NCBI RefSeq assembly: GCF_014204495.1
Contig: NZ_JACHLN010000001.1
Location: forward strand, 744,001 to 808,000
DNA: 64,000 bases
DNA from: Sphingomonas kyeonggiensis
GTDB taxonomy: Bacteria > Pseudomonadota > Alphaproteobacteria > Sphingomonadales > Sphingomonadaceae
Direction of reading: 5' to 3'
The notes under the pieces are model-generated. The model saw nothing but the letters and a program-made list of their open reading frames with translations, made no database searches and was not told the DNA's origin. Each line of letters begins with the position of its first letter. Within the stretch, counting starts at the first letter, position 1. The translations under genes and the position numbers were made by a program. Below are positions 1 to 13,600 of this stretch, piece by piece.

Positions 1-5
1 TTCAG

Positions 6-2156
6 CTACGCGACCGGAAACCCGCGCCGCTTGAACAGCGCCGATACGTCCGGATCACGCCCGCGGAAGGCGCGGTATGCCAGCTTGCGGTCGGTCTCGT
101 TGCCGGTGGAGAGCAGGGTGGCGCGGAAACGGTCGGCCGTGGCCTTGTCCCAGACATTGCCGGTTTCCTGGAACGCCGCCCAGGTGTCCGCGTCCATCGT
201 CTCCGACCAGAGATAGGAGTAATAGCCGGCCGAATAGGCGTCCGACGAGAAGAGGTGGCTGAACTGCGGCAGCCGGTGACGCAGCACGATCTCCCTGGGC
301 ATGCCGAGCGCGGCGAGCGCTTCCTTCTCGAACGCGGCGATGTCGGTGACCGGCACTTCGCGATCATGCAGCTGCATGTCGAGGATCGCGCAGGCGAGAT
401 ACTCGACCGTGTCGAAGCCCTGGTTGAAGGTGGAGGACTTCTCGATCTTGTCGACCAGCGCCTGCGGCATCGGCGCGCCGGTCTTGTAGTGCTTGGCGTA
501 TTTGTCGAGCACGTCGCGGGTGAGCAGCCAGTTCTCGTTCACCTGGCTGGGATACTCCACGAAGTCGCGCGGCGTGCCGGCGAGGCCCGGATAGGTGATG
601 TTCTGGAGCAGGCTGTGGATCGCGTGGCCGAACTCGTGGAACAGCGTGGTCGCATCGTCGAGGCTGATCAGCGTCGGCTCGCCGGCGCCGCCCTTGACGA
701 AATTGTTGTTGTTCGAGGCGAGCGTGTTGCGGGTGCCGCCGAACTTCTGCTGGCCGCGATAGCGCGTGGCCCAGGCGCCGGAGCGCTTGCCCGAGCGGGC
801 ATAGCCGTCGAAGTAGAAGATGCCGATATTCTTGCCGGTACGCGTGTCGGTAACCTCGAAGGTGCGCACTGCCGGGTCGAACACCGGCACGTCCTTCACT
901 TCCTTGAAGCCCAGGTCGTAGAGCCGGCCGGCGGCGTAGAAGGCGCCCTGGAGGATGTTGTTCAGCTCAAGATACGGTTTCACTTCGCTTTCATCGAGGT
1001 CGTACTTCGCCTTGCGGACCTTCTCGGCATAGAAGCGATAATCCCAGGGCTCGATGGTGATCTTCGGGCCTTCCCCCCTGGTGCCTTCGGCGTCGGCCAG
1101 CGCCTGCATGTCGGCGACTTCTTCCGCTACGCGGGCGCGGGCGGCGGGCCAGACCGCCATCATCAGCTTCATCGCATTGGCCGGGGTCTCGGCCATGGTG
1201 TCGTCCATGCGGTAATAGGCGTGGTTCTTGAAGCCGAGCAGCGTCGCGCGCTGCTGACGCAGCTTGAGGATCTCGGCGATGCCGGCCTTGTTGTCGCTGG
1301 CATTGCCATTGTCGCCGCGCGAGACGAAGGCGCGCCAGACCTTTTCACGCAGGCCCCGGTTGGTCGAGTAGGTGAGGAAGGGCGAGACCGAGGAGCGGGT
1401 GTTGACCACCGCCCAGCCGGCGACCTTGCGCTCTTCGGCCGCGGCCTTGAGCGATGCCTTGAAGCTGTCCGGCAGGCCGGCGAGCTGGGCCTCGCTGTCG
1501 AGGACGATCCAGGTCTCCTCGTCGGCGAGCAGCTTGCGGCTGAAATCGGAAAAGGCCGAAGCGAGCGCCTGGTTGAGGCGGCTGACCTCGGCGCGCTCGG
1601 CATCGGAGAGCGCGGCGCCGCGGCGGACGAAGCCGCGATAGCTCCGCTCGAGCAGACGAAGCTGCTGGGCGTCGAGCTTCTGCCGGGCGCGCGTGTCATA
1701 CGCCCCCTTCACCCGGGCGAAGAGCAGGGGATCGAGGAACAGCTCGTCATTCGCCTTGGTGAGCTTGGGACTCCACTCGCGGTCGATCGCCTGGACCTGC
1801 TTGTCGGCGAGGTTGCTGGTGTAGACGCCCCAGGCCGACAGGACCCGGTCCATCGTGTCCCCGGCCTTCTGCATCGGCTCGATCACGGTGTGGAAGGTGG
1901 AGGCGCTGCGCGCGTTGCGGATCGCGTGGATTTCCTGGCGCTGCTCGGCGACCGCGACTTCGAAGGCGGCGGGGAACATTTCGGCCTTGAACTTGTCCCA
2001 GGGGGGCACGCCGCCATAGCCGCCCGGCCAGGGCTTGAGCAAAGGCGATGCATCGACGGGTTCGGCAGCGTGGGCCATCAGGCTCCCCAGGAAAGGCGTT
2101 GCAAGTGCGGCACTGGTGCCGAGAAGCGCCTGGCGGCGGCTGAAGTTGCGGATCAT
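6..2156 (-). CDS. dcp: M3 family peptidyl-dipeptidase (Dcp-like), Tat-exported
   Basis: This zinc metallopeptidase of family M3 removes dipeptides or cleaves short oligopeptides, here probably in the periplasm. The zinc site HEFGH starts at His507 (His507, Glu508, His511) and is followed by the conserved DFVEYPSQVNENW stretch that supplies the third ligand. The N-terminus carries a twin-arginine motif (SRRQALLG), a hydrophobic stretch and AHA-AE, so Tat export is likely. At 716 residues it has the usual family length. The ATG at 2156 was chosen because it begins the Tat signal; the reading frame stays open far upstream but that part is antisense to imuA and imuB. It is divergent from imuA. 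Confidence 0.9.
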   Translation of the reverse strand: MIRNFSRRQALLGTSAALATPFLGSLMAHAAEPVDASPLLKPWPGGYGGVPPWDKFKAEMFPAAFEVAVAEQRQEIHAIRNARSASTFHTVIEPMQKAGDTMDRVLSAWGVYTSNLADKQVQAIDREWSPKLTKANDELFLDPLLFARVKGAYDTRARQKLDAQQLRLLERSYRGFVRRGAALSDAERAEVSRLNQALASAFSDFSRKLLADEETWIVLDSEAQLAGLPDSFKASLKAAAEERKVAGWAVVNTRSSVSPFLTYSTNRGLREKVWRAFVSRGDNGNASDNKAGIAEILKLRQQRATLLGFKNHAYYRMDDTMAETPANAMKLMMAVWPAARARVAEEVADMQALADAEGTRGEGPKITIEPWDYRFYAEKVRKAKYDLDESEVKPYLELNNILQGAFYAAGRLYDLGFKEVKDVPVFDPAVRTFEVTDTRTGKNIGIFYFDGYARSGKRSGAWATRYRGQQKFGGTRNTLASNNNNFVKGGAGEPTLISLDDATTLFHEFGHAIHSLLQNITYPGLAGTPRDFVEYPSQVNENWLLTRDVLDKYAKHYKTGAPMPQALVDKIEKSSTFNQGFDTVEYLACAILDMQLHDREVPVTDIAAFEKEALAALGMPREIVLRHRLPQFSHLFSSDAYSAGYYSYLWSETMDADTWAAFQETGNVWDKATADRFRATLLSTGNETDRKLAYRAFRGRDPDVSALFKRRGFPVA

Positions 2157-2238
2157 CTGCGCAGGGTCCCCTGAATTCTGTGATTGCGGCAAGCTTAGGG
2201 GGCTCGCGCGGAATGGCAATTGACTCTGGACGAATAGG

Positions 2239-2253
2239 GAACACAATAGGAAC
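2239..2253 (+). promoter_or_regulatory. LexA box (GAAC-N7-GAAC)
   Basis: The direct repeat GAAC, seven bases, GAAC is the known LexA operator of alphaproteobacteria. It lies 27 bases before the imuA start, where a repressor would block the imuA-imuB-dnaE2 operon until DNA damage. The match to the half-sites is exact. It also lies 83 bases upstream of the divergent dcp start. Confidence 0.85.
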
Positions 2254-2279
2254 ATTCCGTTCCCCCGAGTCGTGAGGCC

Positions 2280-3029
2280 ATGGCCGATCCTGCCGTCCTG
2301 AAGCAATTGCGCGAGAGCCTGAAAGGGCTCGAGACCGGCGGATTCCGCCGGCGCCCGGCATTGCCCTTCGGGATCCCGGCGATCGATTCGCGGCTGGCGG
2401 ACGAGGGGCTGCGGCTCGATGCGCTGCACGAGGTTGCGGCCGGCACCAGCGACATGGCGGATGATTGCGCGGCCACCCTGTTCCTCGCCGGCATCGCCGC
2501 GCGCGCCTGGGGCCCGGTGCTGTGGGTGGTCCGGCGCCGCGACCTGTTCGCGCCGGGGCTCGCCCAGTCGGGCCTCGATCCCAAGCGCCTGATCTATGCC
2601 GAAGCCAAGGATGATGCCGAGCTGCTCGCGGTGATGGAGGAAGGGCTGCGCCATCGCGGGCTGGGTGCCGTGATCGGCGAGGCCAAGCGCGCGGACATGA
2701 CCGCGACCCGCCGCCTGCAGCTGGCGGCCGAGGGCGGGCGGACGATCGCCCTGCTGATGAAGCGCGCGGCCCGCGAGGGCAGCGATCCGATCGCCATGCC
2801 ATCGGCCGCGGTGACGCGCTGGCGGGTGACCTGCGCGCCTTCGACGCCGCTGCCCGTGGCCGGTGTCGGCCGGCCGCGCTGGAAGCTGGCGCTGGCACGG
2901 CAAAAAGGGGGAGAAGGTTTCGAGACAATCGTGGAGGCATGCGATGCAACGGGTCGCTGCGCTCTTCCTCCCGTTATGGCCGATCGAAAGGCTGTGGCGG
3001 GCGGAACGGCGCCCCGCCGCGCAGCCTGA
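2280..3029 (+). CDS. imuA: ImuA, SOS mutagenesis accessory protein
   Basis: ImuA is a RecA/SulA-like accessory protein of damage-induced translesion synthesis that works with ImuB and DnaE2. The 249-residue product has the typical opening (KQLRESLKGLETG) and the FGIPAIDSRL and LHEVAAG blocks of the family. The family call rests on these blocks and on the classical gene order imuA-imuB-dnaE2. A LexA box lies 27 bases upstream, so SOS induction is expected. Its 3' end overlaps imuB by 86 bases, a longer overlap than usual. Confidence 0.88.
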   Translation: MADPAVLKQLRESLKGLETGGFRRRPALPFGIPAIDSRLADEGLRLDALHEVAAGTSDMADDCAATLFLAGIAARAWGPVLWVVRRRDLFAPGLAQSGLDPKRLIYAEAKDDAELLAVMEEGLRHRGLGAVIGEAKRADMTATRRLQLAAEGGRTIALLMKRAAREGSDPIAMPSAAVTRWRVTCAPSTPLPVAGVGRPRWKLALARQKGGEGFETIVEACDATGRCALPPVMADRKAVAGGTAPRRAA

Positions 3030-4658
3030 CGCGCGCGCCCTCCCCACGCCCCAGGCGCCGCTCCGCAAGCCAGCACAGCATGAGGGCCATTGGCGGCCGG
3101 GCGCGAAATGGGCGCGGGAGGATGCCCCCGCGCCGTGTGCGGCCGGAGGCGCAGGGTCGTCGAACGCCTTCACTCCGCTGGTCACCTCGATCCGCAACGG
3201 CAGCCGCATCGAGATCGCCGCCGCCTGCCCCGCCGCCCAGGCGCTGGGGCTGCGGCCCGGCATGGCGGTGACGCAAGCACGCGCGCAGGTACCCGGACTC
3301 GATATCCGCCCCGCCGATCCCGAGGGTGATCTCGCTTCGCTCACAAGCCTCGCCATCCTCGCCGCCCGGCGCTGGTCGCCCTGCGTGGCGCTGTCGGGCG
3401 AGGACGGGCTGTTCCTCGATCTCTCCGGCACCGCGCATCTGTTCGGCGGCGAAGCGAAGATGGCGCGACACATCGTCCGCCTGCTCGCCCGCGCCGGCTT
3501 CACCGCGCGGATCGCGATCGCCGACACGCCCGGCGCCGCCTGGGCATTGGCGCGCTATCATGGCCATTGCCTCTGCCCGCCGGGCGAACAGGCGCGTGCG
3601 CTGGCCGGGCTGCCCACCCCGGCGCTGCGCATCGATGAAGCCGCAGTGGAACTGCTCAAGCGATTGGGGGTCGACCGGATCGGTCAGCTCGCCGCCCTGC
3701 CCCGCGCGCCGCTCACGCGCCGCTTCGGCGCGGCGACGGTCCTGCGGCTCGACCAGGCGCTGGGCCGTATCGCCGAGCCGCTCGATCCGGTGACCCCGCC
3801 CGAAAGCATCGCCGTGCGGCAGCGCTTCGCCGAGCCGATCGCCAGCGCCGAGGCCATCGAGCATTGGCTGGGCCAGCTCACCCCGCGCCTTGCCGCCGCG
3901 CTCGAGGACGAAGGGCTGGGCGTGCAGGCGCTCGAATGCATCGCCGATCGGATCGACGGGGTCCCGCAACGCATCCGCATCGGCCTCGCCCGACCCAATC
4001 GCGATCCCGCCCACCTGCTCCGCCTGCTCAAGCGGCGGATCGAGGATGTCGAGCCGGGCTATGGGATCGATGCGATCACCCTGCATGTCCGCCGCGCCGC
4101 ACCGCTCGGGCCCGAACCGGTGGTCGAACGGCTCGACGAGGAAGCGGCGCCCGACATCGCCACGCTGGTGGACACGCTGGCGACACGGATCGGCCAGGAC
4201 GCGATGTGGCGGATGCGTGCCGTGGAAAGCGACATGCCCGAGCGTTCGCTGGCACGGGCGCCGGTGCTCGATCCTCCCATACGCAGCGGCGAGCGGCCGA
4301 AGGTCGACGATGTCCGCCAGCTCGATCGCAGCGCCACGCTCCATCCCTGGCATCCCGCCTGGCCCAAGCCCGCCCGGCTGCTGCGCCGGCCCGAACGGCT
4401 CGATCACGTCATTGCCGAACTGCCCGACCAGCCCCCCCGCCGCTTCACCTGGCGCGGGCGCCCGCACCAAGTGATCCGCGCTGACGGACCCGAGCGGGTG
4501 CAGGGCGAATGGTGGAAGCGCGATGCCGAGCGGCTGAGCGTGCGCGACTATTTCCGCGTCGAGGACGAGGACGGCCGCCGCTACTGGCTGTTCCGCGCCG
4601 GCGATGGCGAACGCGCGGTCACCGGCGACCTCAGCTGGTATCTCCATGGGGTGTTCGG

Positions 4659-4662
<4 letters not shown>
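2944..4662 (+). CDS. imuB: ImuB, Y-family polymerase-like mutagenesis protein
   Basis: ImuB is a catalytically inactive Y-family polymerase homologue that links the beta clamp, ImuA and DnaE2 during SOS mutagenesis. The product (572 residues) opens with MQRVAALFLPLWPIERLWR, as ImuB proteins do, and continues with DinB-type fold segments such as EDGLFLDLSGTAHLFGG and LKRLGVDRIGQLAALPR. The ATG at 2944 was chosen for this conserved start; the frame is open further upstream only inside imuA. The stop shares ATGA with the dnaE2 start, so the two are coupled. Confidence 0.9.
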
Positions 4663-8002
<3,340 letters not shown>

Positions 8003-8003
<1 letters not shown>

Positions 8004-8536
8004 TGCCTGGAAACCGTTTCTTCTATGCGCTTCGTCCCTCGCCGCTCGCCCGCAACCTGATCGGGGTGCAGCGCGACCAGTTGGGGCTGGCCGAGACCAT
8101 CGTCGAGAATGACCGGCTGCACATCACGCTCGGCATCACCGAGGATTATGCGCGCCAGCCCTATGCCGAGATGAAGCGGCTGATCGAGATCGGCGAGCAG
8201 GTCTCCGCCGCGCCGGTGCCGGTACGGCTCGACCGGGTGTCCGCCGGCAACGAGACGATCGCGCTCAAGCCCAGCCGCAGGATCGATGCATTGGCCGAAC
8301 TGGGGCGCAAGCTGCAGGGCGGGCTACGCCACGCGGGACTGCTGCGCGGTGCCTGGGATTTCCACCCGCACGTCACTCTGCTCTACCGCAAGGGCCGGCC
8401 GTTCACGCGGACGATCGAGCCGATCGGCTGGGACGCGACCGACTTCGTGCTGATCCATTCGATTCTGGGCGCGCACCGACATATCGAACTGGGCCGCTGG
8501 CCGCTGATCGAACGGCAGGGCGGGTTCGGCTTCTAG
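8003..8536 (+). CDS. thpR: 2H phosphodiesterase, RNA 2',3'-cyclic phosphodiesterase / 2'-5' RNA ligase family
   Basis: The protein belongs to the 2H phosphoesterase superfamily, which hydrolyses 2',3'-cyclic phosphates on RNA ends or ligates RNA in vitro. The two catalytic HxT motifs are visible as HITLG (near residue 38) and HVTLLY (near residue 115), and the length of 177 residues fits ThpR. The ATG shares one base with the dnaE2 stop (TGATG), so it is the fourth gene of the SOS operon by position. Whether it has a role in damage response is unknown. Its stop overlaps that of the convergent alkylguanine transferase gene. Confidence 0.82.
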
Positions 8537-9105
8537 AAACCCAATCCCAGCTGCGGAACGTCACGGGTGACCACGCCGTCCCGCACCTCCACACCCTCGA
8601 TCGCGAGCATCTGCGCCTTGGAATGCGAACCGCCGGGCGCCGAGAAGCCGCCGATCCGCCCGTTCGCCGCCGTCACCCGGTGGCAGGGGATGATCAGCGG
8701 CACCGGATTGGCTGCCATCGCCTGGCCGACATCGCGGGCGAATTCAGGGCCGGCGTCGAGCAGCTTCGCGATCGCGCCATAGGTCGCCGTCTCGCCCCAG
8801 CCGAGGCGGCGGACCGCGGTGTAGACCCGCTCGAAGAAGGGCTGCTGCACGCCCAGATCAACCGGCACGTCGCCGAAATCGACGCGTCCTCCGGCGAAAT
8901 AGCGCACCGCGCCGTCGATCACCGCCCGTACCGGCAGGGGTGGCGGCGCCGCCCCGGCATCCGGCAAACGCCGAAGCAGCGCCCGCTCCGCTTCCCGCGC
9001 GCTGCCGGCCGGCAGCCGGAAGCTGCAGACGCCCGTGCCGTTCCAGCCGATGGCGGCGAAGCCCGCCACGGTCTCGAACACGGTATAGAAGCACTCGTCG
9101 GCCAT
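8533..9105 (-). CDS. ogt: Methylated-DNA-[protein]-cysteine S-methyltransferase
   Basis: This suicide enzyme moves alkyl groups from O6-alkylguanine in DNA to its own cysteine. The acceptor motif IPCHRV is present with Cys141, followed by NGRIGGFSAPGGSHSKAQML, the conserved DNA-binding and active-site tail. The start at 9105 (MADECFYTVFETVAG) gives 190 residues; an open extension to 9201 looks non-coding. It ends inside the stop of thpR on the other strand. Together with the imu operon and ligD-ku it adds to a set of DNA repair genes in this part of the chromosome. Confidence 0.88.
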   Translation of the reverse strand: MADECFYTVFETVAGFAAIGWNGTGVCSFRLPAGSAREAERALLRRLPDAGAAPPPLPVRAVIDGAVRYFAGGRVDFGDVPVDLGVQQPFFERVYTAVRRLGWGETATYGAIAKLLDAGPEFARDVGQAMAANPVPLIIPCHRVTAANGRIGGFSAPGGSHSKAQMLAIEGVEVRDGVVTRDVPQLGLGF

Positions 9106-9145
9106 GCGATGGAGATCGGCACTCGTTCCGCCGTTCGCAACCGGC

Positions 9146-9580
9146 TCAGCGCTCGTTGCGACGCCAGGGGCGGCCACGCCCGATCGCGCGCGCATCACCA
9201 AAGGGTAGCCGCGTCTCGAAGCGATCGAGCTCCAACCCGGAATCGTTGTCGCCGAGCATCTGGGCCCGCCGCAGCCACAGGCGGTAGCCGTGCAAATCCC
9301 CGATGTTGAACCGGCTCATCGCAAGATTCTGCGCGGCAAGGCACGCATAAGGGCCACCCCGCATCCACACACGCCGGTAGAGCCAGGCCGGTGTTCCCGC
9401 CCGAGACATCACGCCCAGGTCCGCCGGATCGTTGCCCTGGCTGAACAGCCCGGCCAGTTCCAGCATCGCATGCGCATGACCGCGCCGAGCGAGATGGCGG
9501 AGGATCGGCCGGTAATGGCCATTGGCCCGCCGCTGCATGATCGCGCGGGCGCGCTCGAACAGCCGATCCTCCCGCGTCAT
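9146..9580 (-). CDS. Hypothetical protein with Sel1/TPR-like helices
   Basis: The 144-residue product is rich in Ala, Arg and Leu and shows short helical pairs (ARRGHAHAMLELAGLFSQG, GDLHGYRLWLRRAQMLGDND) that resemble Sel1-type repeats. No signal peptide or catalytic motif is visible. Its ATG directly follows the stop of the FAH-family gene with no gap, so the two are probably cotranscribed and coupled. The function is unknown; the repeat-like helices suggest protein binding, but this is inference. Confidence 0.62.
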   Translation of the reverse strand: MTREDRLFERARAIMQRRANGHYRPILRHLARRGHAHAMLELAGLFSQGNDPADLGVMSRAGTPAWLYRRVWMRGGPYACLAAQNLAMSRFNIGDLHGYRLWLRRAQMLGDNDSGLELDRFETRLPFGDARAIGRGRPWRRNER

Positions 9581-10585
9581 TCAGCCCCCGACGGTCTGCT
9601 CGATCACGCCGAAGATCGGGTGGTGCTTGTCGTCCTCGGCCCAGATGCGAACCGTGTCGCCCTTCTTGAGGAACGGCGTGACCGGGGCGCCGCCGCGGAT
9701 CGTCTCGATCGTGCGGATCTCGGCGAGGCAGGAATAGCCGACGCCGCCTTCGCTCACCGGCTTGCCCGGGCCGCCATCCTCGCCTCGGTTCGAAACCGTG
9801 CCCGAGCCGATGATCGTGCCGGCGCCAAGCTTGCGCGTCTTGGCGGCGTGGGCGACGAGCGTGCCGAAATCGAAGGTCATGTCGACGCCGGCATCGGCCC
9901 TGCCGAAAGCCTGGCCGTTCACATCGACCATCAGCTTGCGGTGCAGCTTGCCGTCCTGCCACCAGTCGCCCAGCGAATCGGGCGTGACGAAGACCGGCGA
10001 GAAGGCGCTGGCCGGCTTGGACTGGAAGAAGCCGAAGCCCTTGGCGAGCTCGCCCGGGATCAGGTTGCGCAGGGAGACGTCGTTGGTGAGGCCGACCAGG
10101 CGGATCGCGGCGAGCGCCTCTTCGCGCGAAGCCCCGAGCGGCACGTCGCCGGTGACGACCACCACTTCGCCCTCAAGGTCGCAGCCCCAGCTCTCGTCGG
10201 CGAGCGGGATCGCGTCGCGCGGACCGAGGAAGCCGTCGCTGCCGCCCTGGTACATCAGCGGATCATGCCAGAAGCTGTCGGGCATCTCGGCATTCCGCGC
10301 CTGACGCACCAGCGCGACATGGTTCACATAGGCCGAGCCGTCCGCCCATTGGAATGCGCGCGGCAGCGGCGCTGCGGCGAGCCGCTCGTGGAAACGCTCG
10401 CGCGGGATCACCTCATGATCGAGATCGGTCGCGAGGTTGCGCAGATCGGCTTCCACCCGGTCCCAATTGTCTAGCGCCGCCTGCAGGGTCGGGGCGATCA
10501 TGTCGGCACTGGCATACCAGGCCAGGTCGGTGGAAACGACGACCAGCTTGCCGTCACGGCCGCTCTTCAGGCTTGCGAGCTTCAT
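9581..10585 (-). CDS. Fumarylacetoacetate hydrolase family protein
   Basis: FAH-family enzymes cleave beta-diketo acids, for example fumarylacetoacetate in tyrosine breakdown, in a metal-dependent reaction. The 334-residue product has the ladder of conserved segments: GSDGFLGPRDAIPL, CDLEGEVVVVTGDVP with the metal-binding acidic residues, and LGAGTIIGSGTVSNR. The start at 10585 is preceded by a clear AAGGAGAG ribosome site. No homogentisate dioxygenase or maleylacetoacetate isomerase gene is nearby, so the exact substrate cannot be fixed. It precedes a small hypothetical gene and is divergent from the histidine kinase. Confidence 0.85.
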   Translation of the reverse strand: MKLASLKSGRDGKLVVVSTDLAWYASADMIAPTLQAALDNWDRVEADLRNLATDLDHEVIPRERFHERLAAAPLPRAFQWADGSAYVNHVALVRQARNAEMPDSFWHDPLMYQGGSDGFLGPRDAIPLADESWGCDLEGEVVVVTGDVPLGASREEALAAIRLVGLTNDVSLRNLIPGELAKGFGFFQSKPASAFSPVFVTPDSLGDWWQDGKLHRKLMVDVNGQAFGRADAGVDMTFDFGTLVAHAAKTRKLGAGTIIGSGTVSNRGEDGGPGKPVSEGGVGYSCLAEIRTIETIRGGAPVTPFLKKGDTVRIWAEDDKHHPIFGVIEQTVGG

Positions 10586-10681
10586 AAGTCTCTCCTTTGC
10601 CCCATCCATAGCCGTCCGCGCGGCCAAGTCGAGTTGATCCAGTCAGTTGACTCGGCCGCGCACGCCCCGCATCGAAGGGTC

Positions 10682-13600
10682 ATGGGGGCTGCGTTGCGCT
10701 TTCTGGATCACGAAGGCGAGATGGCGGCGCGGATTCGTGCGTTCGACTGGTCGAACCATGTGCTCGGCCCGCCCGAAACCTGGCCCGAGGCGCTGAAATT
10801 CGCGCTCGACGTGGCACTGGGCTCGACCTTCCCCACCGCGGTCTATTGGGGGCCGGAGCTCTTCCTTCTCTACAATGACGCCTGGGCGCCGATCCCGGCC
10901 GAGCGGCATCCCTGGGCATTGGGCCGGCCCGGCGGCGAGGTATGGGCGGATATCTGGGATATCGTCGGCCCGCAGATGCGCGAAGTGCTCGACACCGGCC
11001 GCGGCTTCGCGATCTACGACCAGCGCCTGATGATGGCGCGGAACGGTCGCCCGCAGGAAACCTGGTGGAACTACAGCTTCACCCCGGTGCGCGATGCCGA
11101 AGGCCGCGTCGCCGGCATGCTCAACCAGGGCAATGAGACCACGCGCACGGTGCTCGCCGAGCGCGCACGGCTCGCCGAAGTGGCGCGTCTGCGTGACCTG
11201 TTCGAGCAGGCGCCGGGGGCGATCGCGCTGCTTCACGGGCCCGAACATCGCTTCGAATTCGCCAATTCCGAATATCTCGCGCTGGTCGGCGGCCGGCCGG
11301 TGCTGGGGATGACCGTCGCCGAGGCGCTGCCCGAGGTGGTCGACCAGGGCTTCGTCTCGCTGCTCGACAGCGTCTATGTGAGCGGCGAGCCGTTTCGCGC
11401 CGACGGCATTCCGGTACTGCTCCAGCGCCAGCCCGGCGCACCACCCGAAACGCGTTTCCTCGATTTCGTCTACCAGCCGATCAAGGACGCAAACGGCAAC
11501 CCGACCGACATCTTCGTTGCCGCCAATGACGTCACCGAGCGGACCACCGCCGAGGAAGCACTGCGCCGAAGCGAGGAGCGCCTGCAGCTGGCGCTGAACG
11601 CCTCGCTCGGCGTCGGTACCTGGGTCTGGGACGTGCCCGCTGACCTGGTGACCGCCGATGCGCGCTTCCTGCGGCTCTACGGAGTGGACGAAGCGCTTGC
11701 CGGCAAAGGCACCCCGATCGAGCAGTTCTTCATCAACGTGCACCCCAAGGATCGCCCCAGGCTCGAGGCGGGAATCGCCCGCACGCTGCGGGAGCGCGTG
11801 CCGTTCAACGAGGAATATCGGCTGCTCCAGCCCGACGGCACCGCGCGCTGGGTGAGCGCGCAGGGGCGGGCGACCTTCGACGAGAATGGCGATCCGCTGC
11901 GCTTCCCCGGCGTCGCCTTCGACATCACCGAGCGCAAGCTGGCCGAGGAAGCCGCGCGCGACGCCGCCGAGGAGCTGCGCGAAGCGAACGAGGCCCAGGC
12001 ATTCCTGGGCGCGTTGGCCGATCAGCAGCGCACGCTCGATACCGCCGATGCCGTGATGCGCTTCACCGCCGCGGCGCTGGGCGAGCAGATGGGGCTCGAC
12101 CGGGTGAGCTTCTACCGGGTGCACGGCGCCGAAGTGCGCTTCGGCCCCTCCTGGGCCAGCGACCGGCTGGCGCCACTTGAAGGCACGCTGGCGATCGAGG
12201 CGCTGGGCGACAATGCCCGGGCCTATCGCATCGGGCACAGCGTCGTGCTGGACGACATCGCGAGACAGGCGCCCGGCCTCGCCCATTTCGCCGGTGCCGG
12301 CGTCGGCGTCCCGCTGCTGCGCGGCGGGCAATGGGTGGCCGTGATGTCGCTCAATACCGCCGAGCCGCGCCGCTGGTCGCCCGAGGAAGTCGCGTTCATC
12401 GAAGCGGTGGCAGAGACGACCTGGGATGCTGTGGAGCGGATCGAGGCAGTGGCGGCACTGCGTGAGAGCGAGGCCAAGTTCCGCGCCATCGCCAATTCGA
12501 TCGACCAGATGGTGTGGTCGACCCAGCCCGACGGCTATCACGATTACTATAATGACCGCTGGTACGAATATACCGGCGTGCCGGCGGGCAGCACCGATGG
12601 CGAGGCCTGGAACGGCATGTTCCACCCCGAAGACCAGGAACGCGCCTGGGCCGTCTGGCGCCAGAGCCTGGCCACCGGCGCGCGCTACCGGATCGAATAT
12701 CGGCTCAAGCATCGATCGGGCCGGTATCGCTGGGTGCTCGGCAGCGCCCAGCCGGTGCGCGACGAGCAGGGCGCGATCACCCGCTGGTTCGGCACCTGCA
12801 CCGACATCCAGGACATCGTCGACGCGCGTGAAGTGCTCGCCCGGTCGCGCGAGGCACTGGAAGCAGCGGTGCGCGAGCGGACCGAGCAGTTGATGGCAGC
12901 CGAGGCACGGTTGCGCCAGGCACAGAAGATGGAGGCAGTGGGCCAGCTGACCGGCGGCATCGCCCATGACTTCAACAACATGCTCGCGGTTGTGATCGGC
13001 GCGCTCGACCTGCTCGAGCGCCGCGTGAAGCAAGGCAACCGCGACCTCGACAAATATATCAGCGCCGCCCGCGAAGGCGCAAACCGCGCCGCCACGCTCA
13101 CCCAGCGGCTGCTCGCCTTCTCGCGCCAGCAACCGCTCGCGCCGATGGCGATCGATGCCAACGAGATGGTGCACGGGATGATCGAGCTGCTCGTCCGCAC
13201 GCTGGGCGACGATGTCACGGTGGAAACCGTGCTGCCCGCCGGCGTGTCGCCGCTGCTCGCCGATCCCAACCAGCTCGAGAATGTCATCCTCAACCTGTCG
13301 GTCAATGCGCGCGACGCGATGCCGCATGGCGGCAAGCTGGTGCTTGCCACCGCCAATGCCCGGTTCGAGGCGGCCGAGGCGGCGGAGCTGGAACTGCAGC
13401 CCGGCGACTATGTCGAGATCGCAGTGACCGACAGCGGCACCGGCATGACACCCGAAGTGGCAGCCCGCGCCTTCGATCCCTTCTTCACCACCAAGGGGGT
13501 GGGCAAGGGGACCGGGCTGGGCCTGAGCCAGGTGTTCGGCTTCGTCCGCCAGTCAGGCGGCGCGGTGGGGATCGATACCGAGGAAGGGCGCGGCACCACC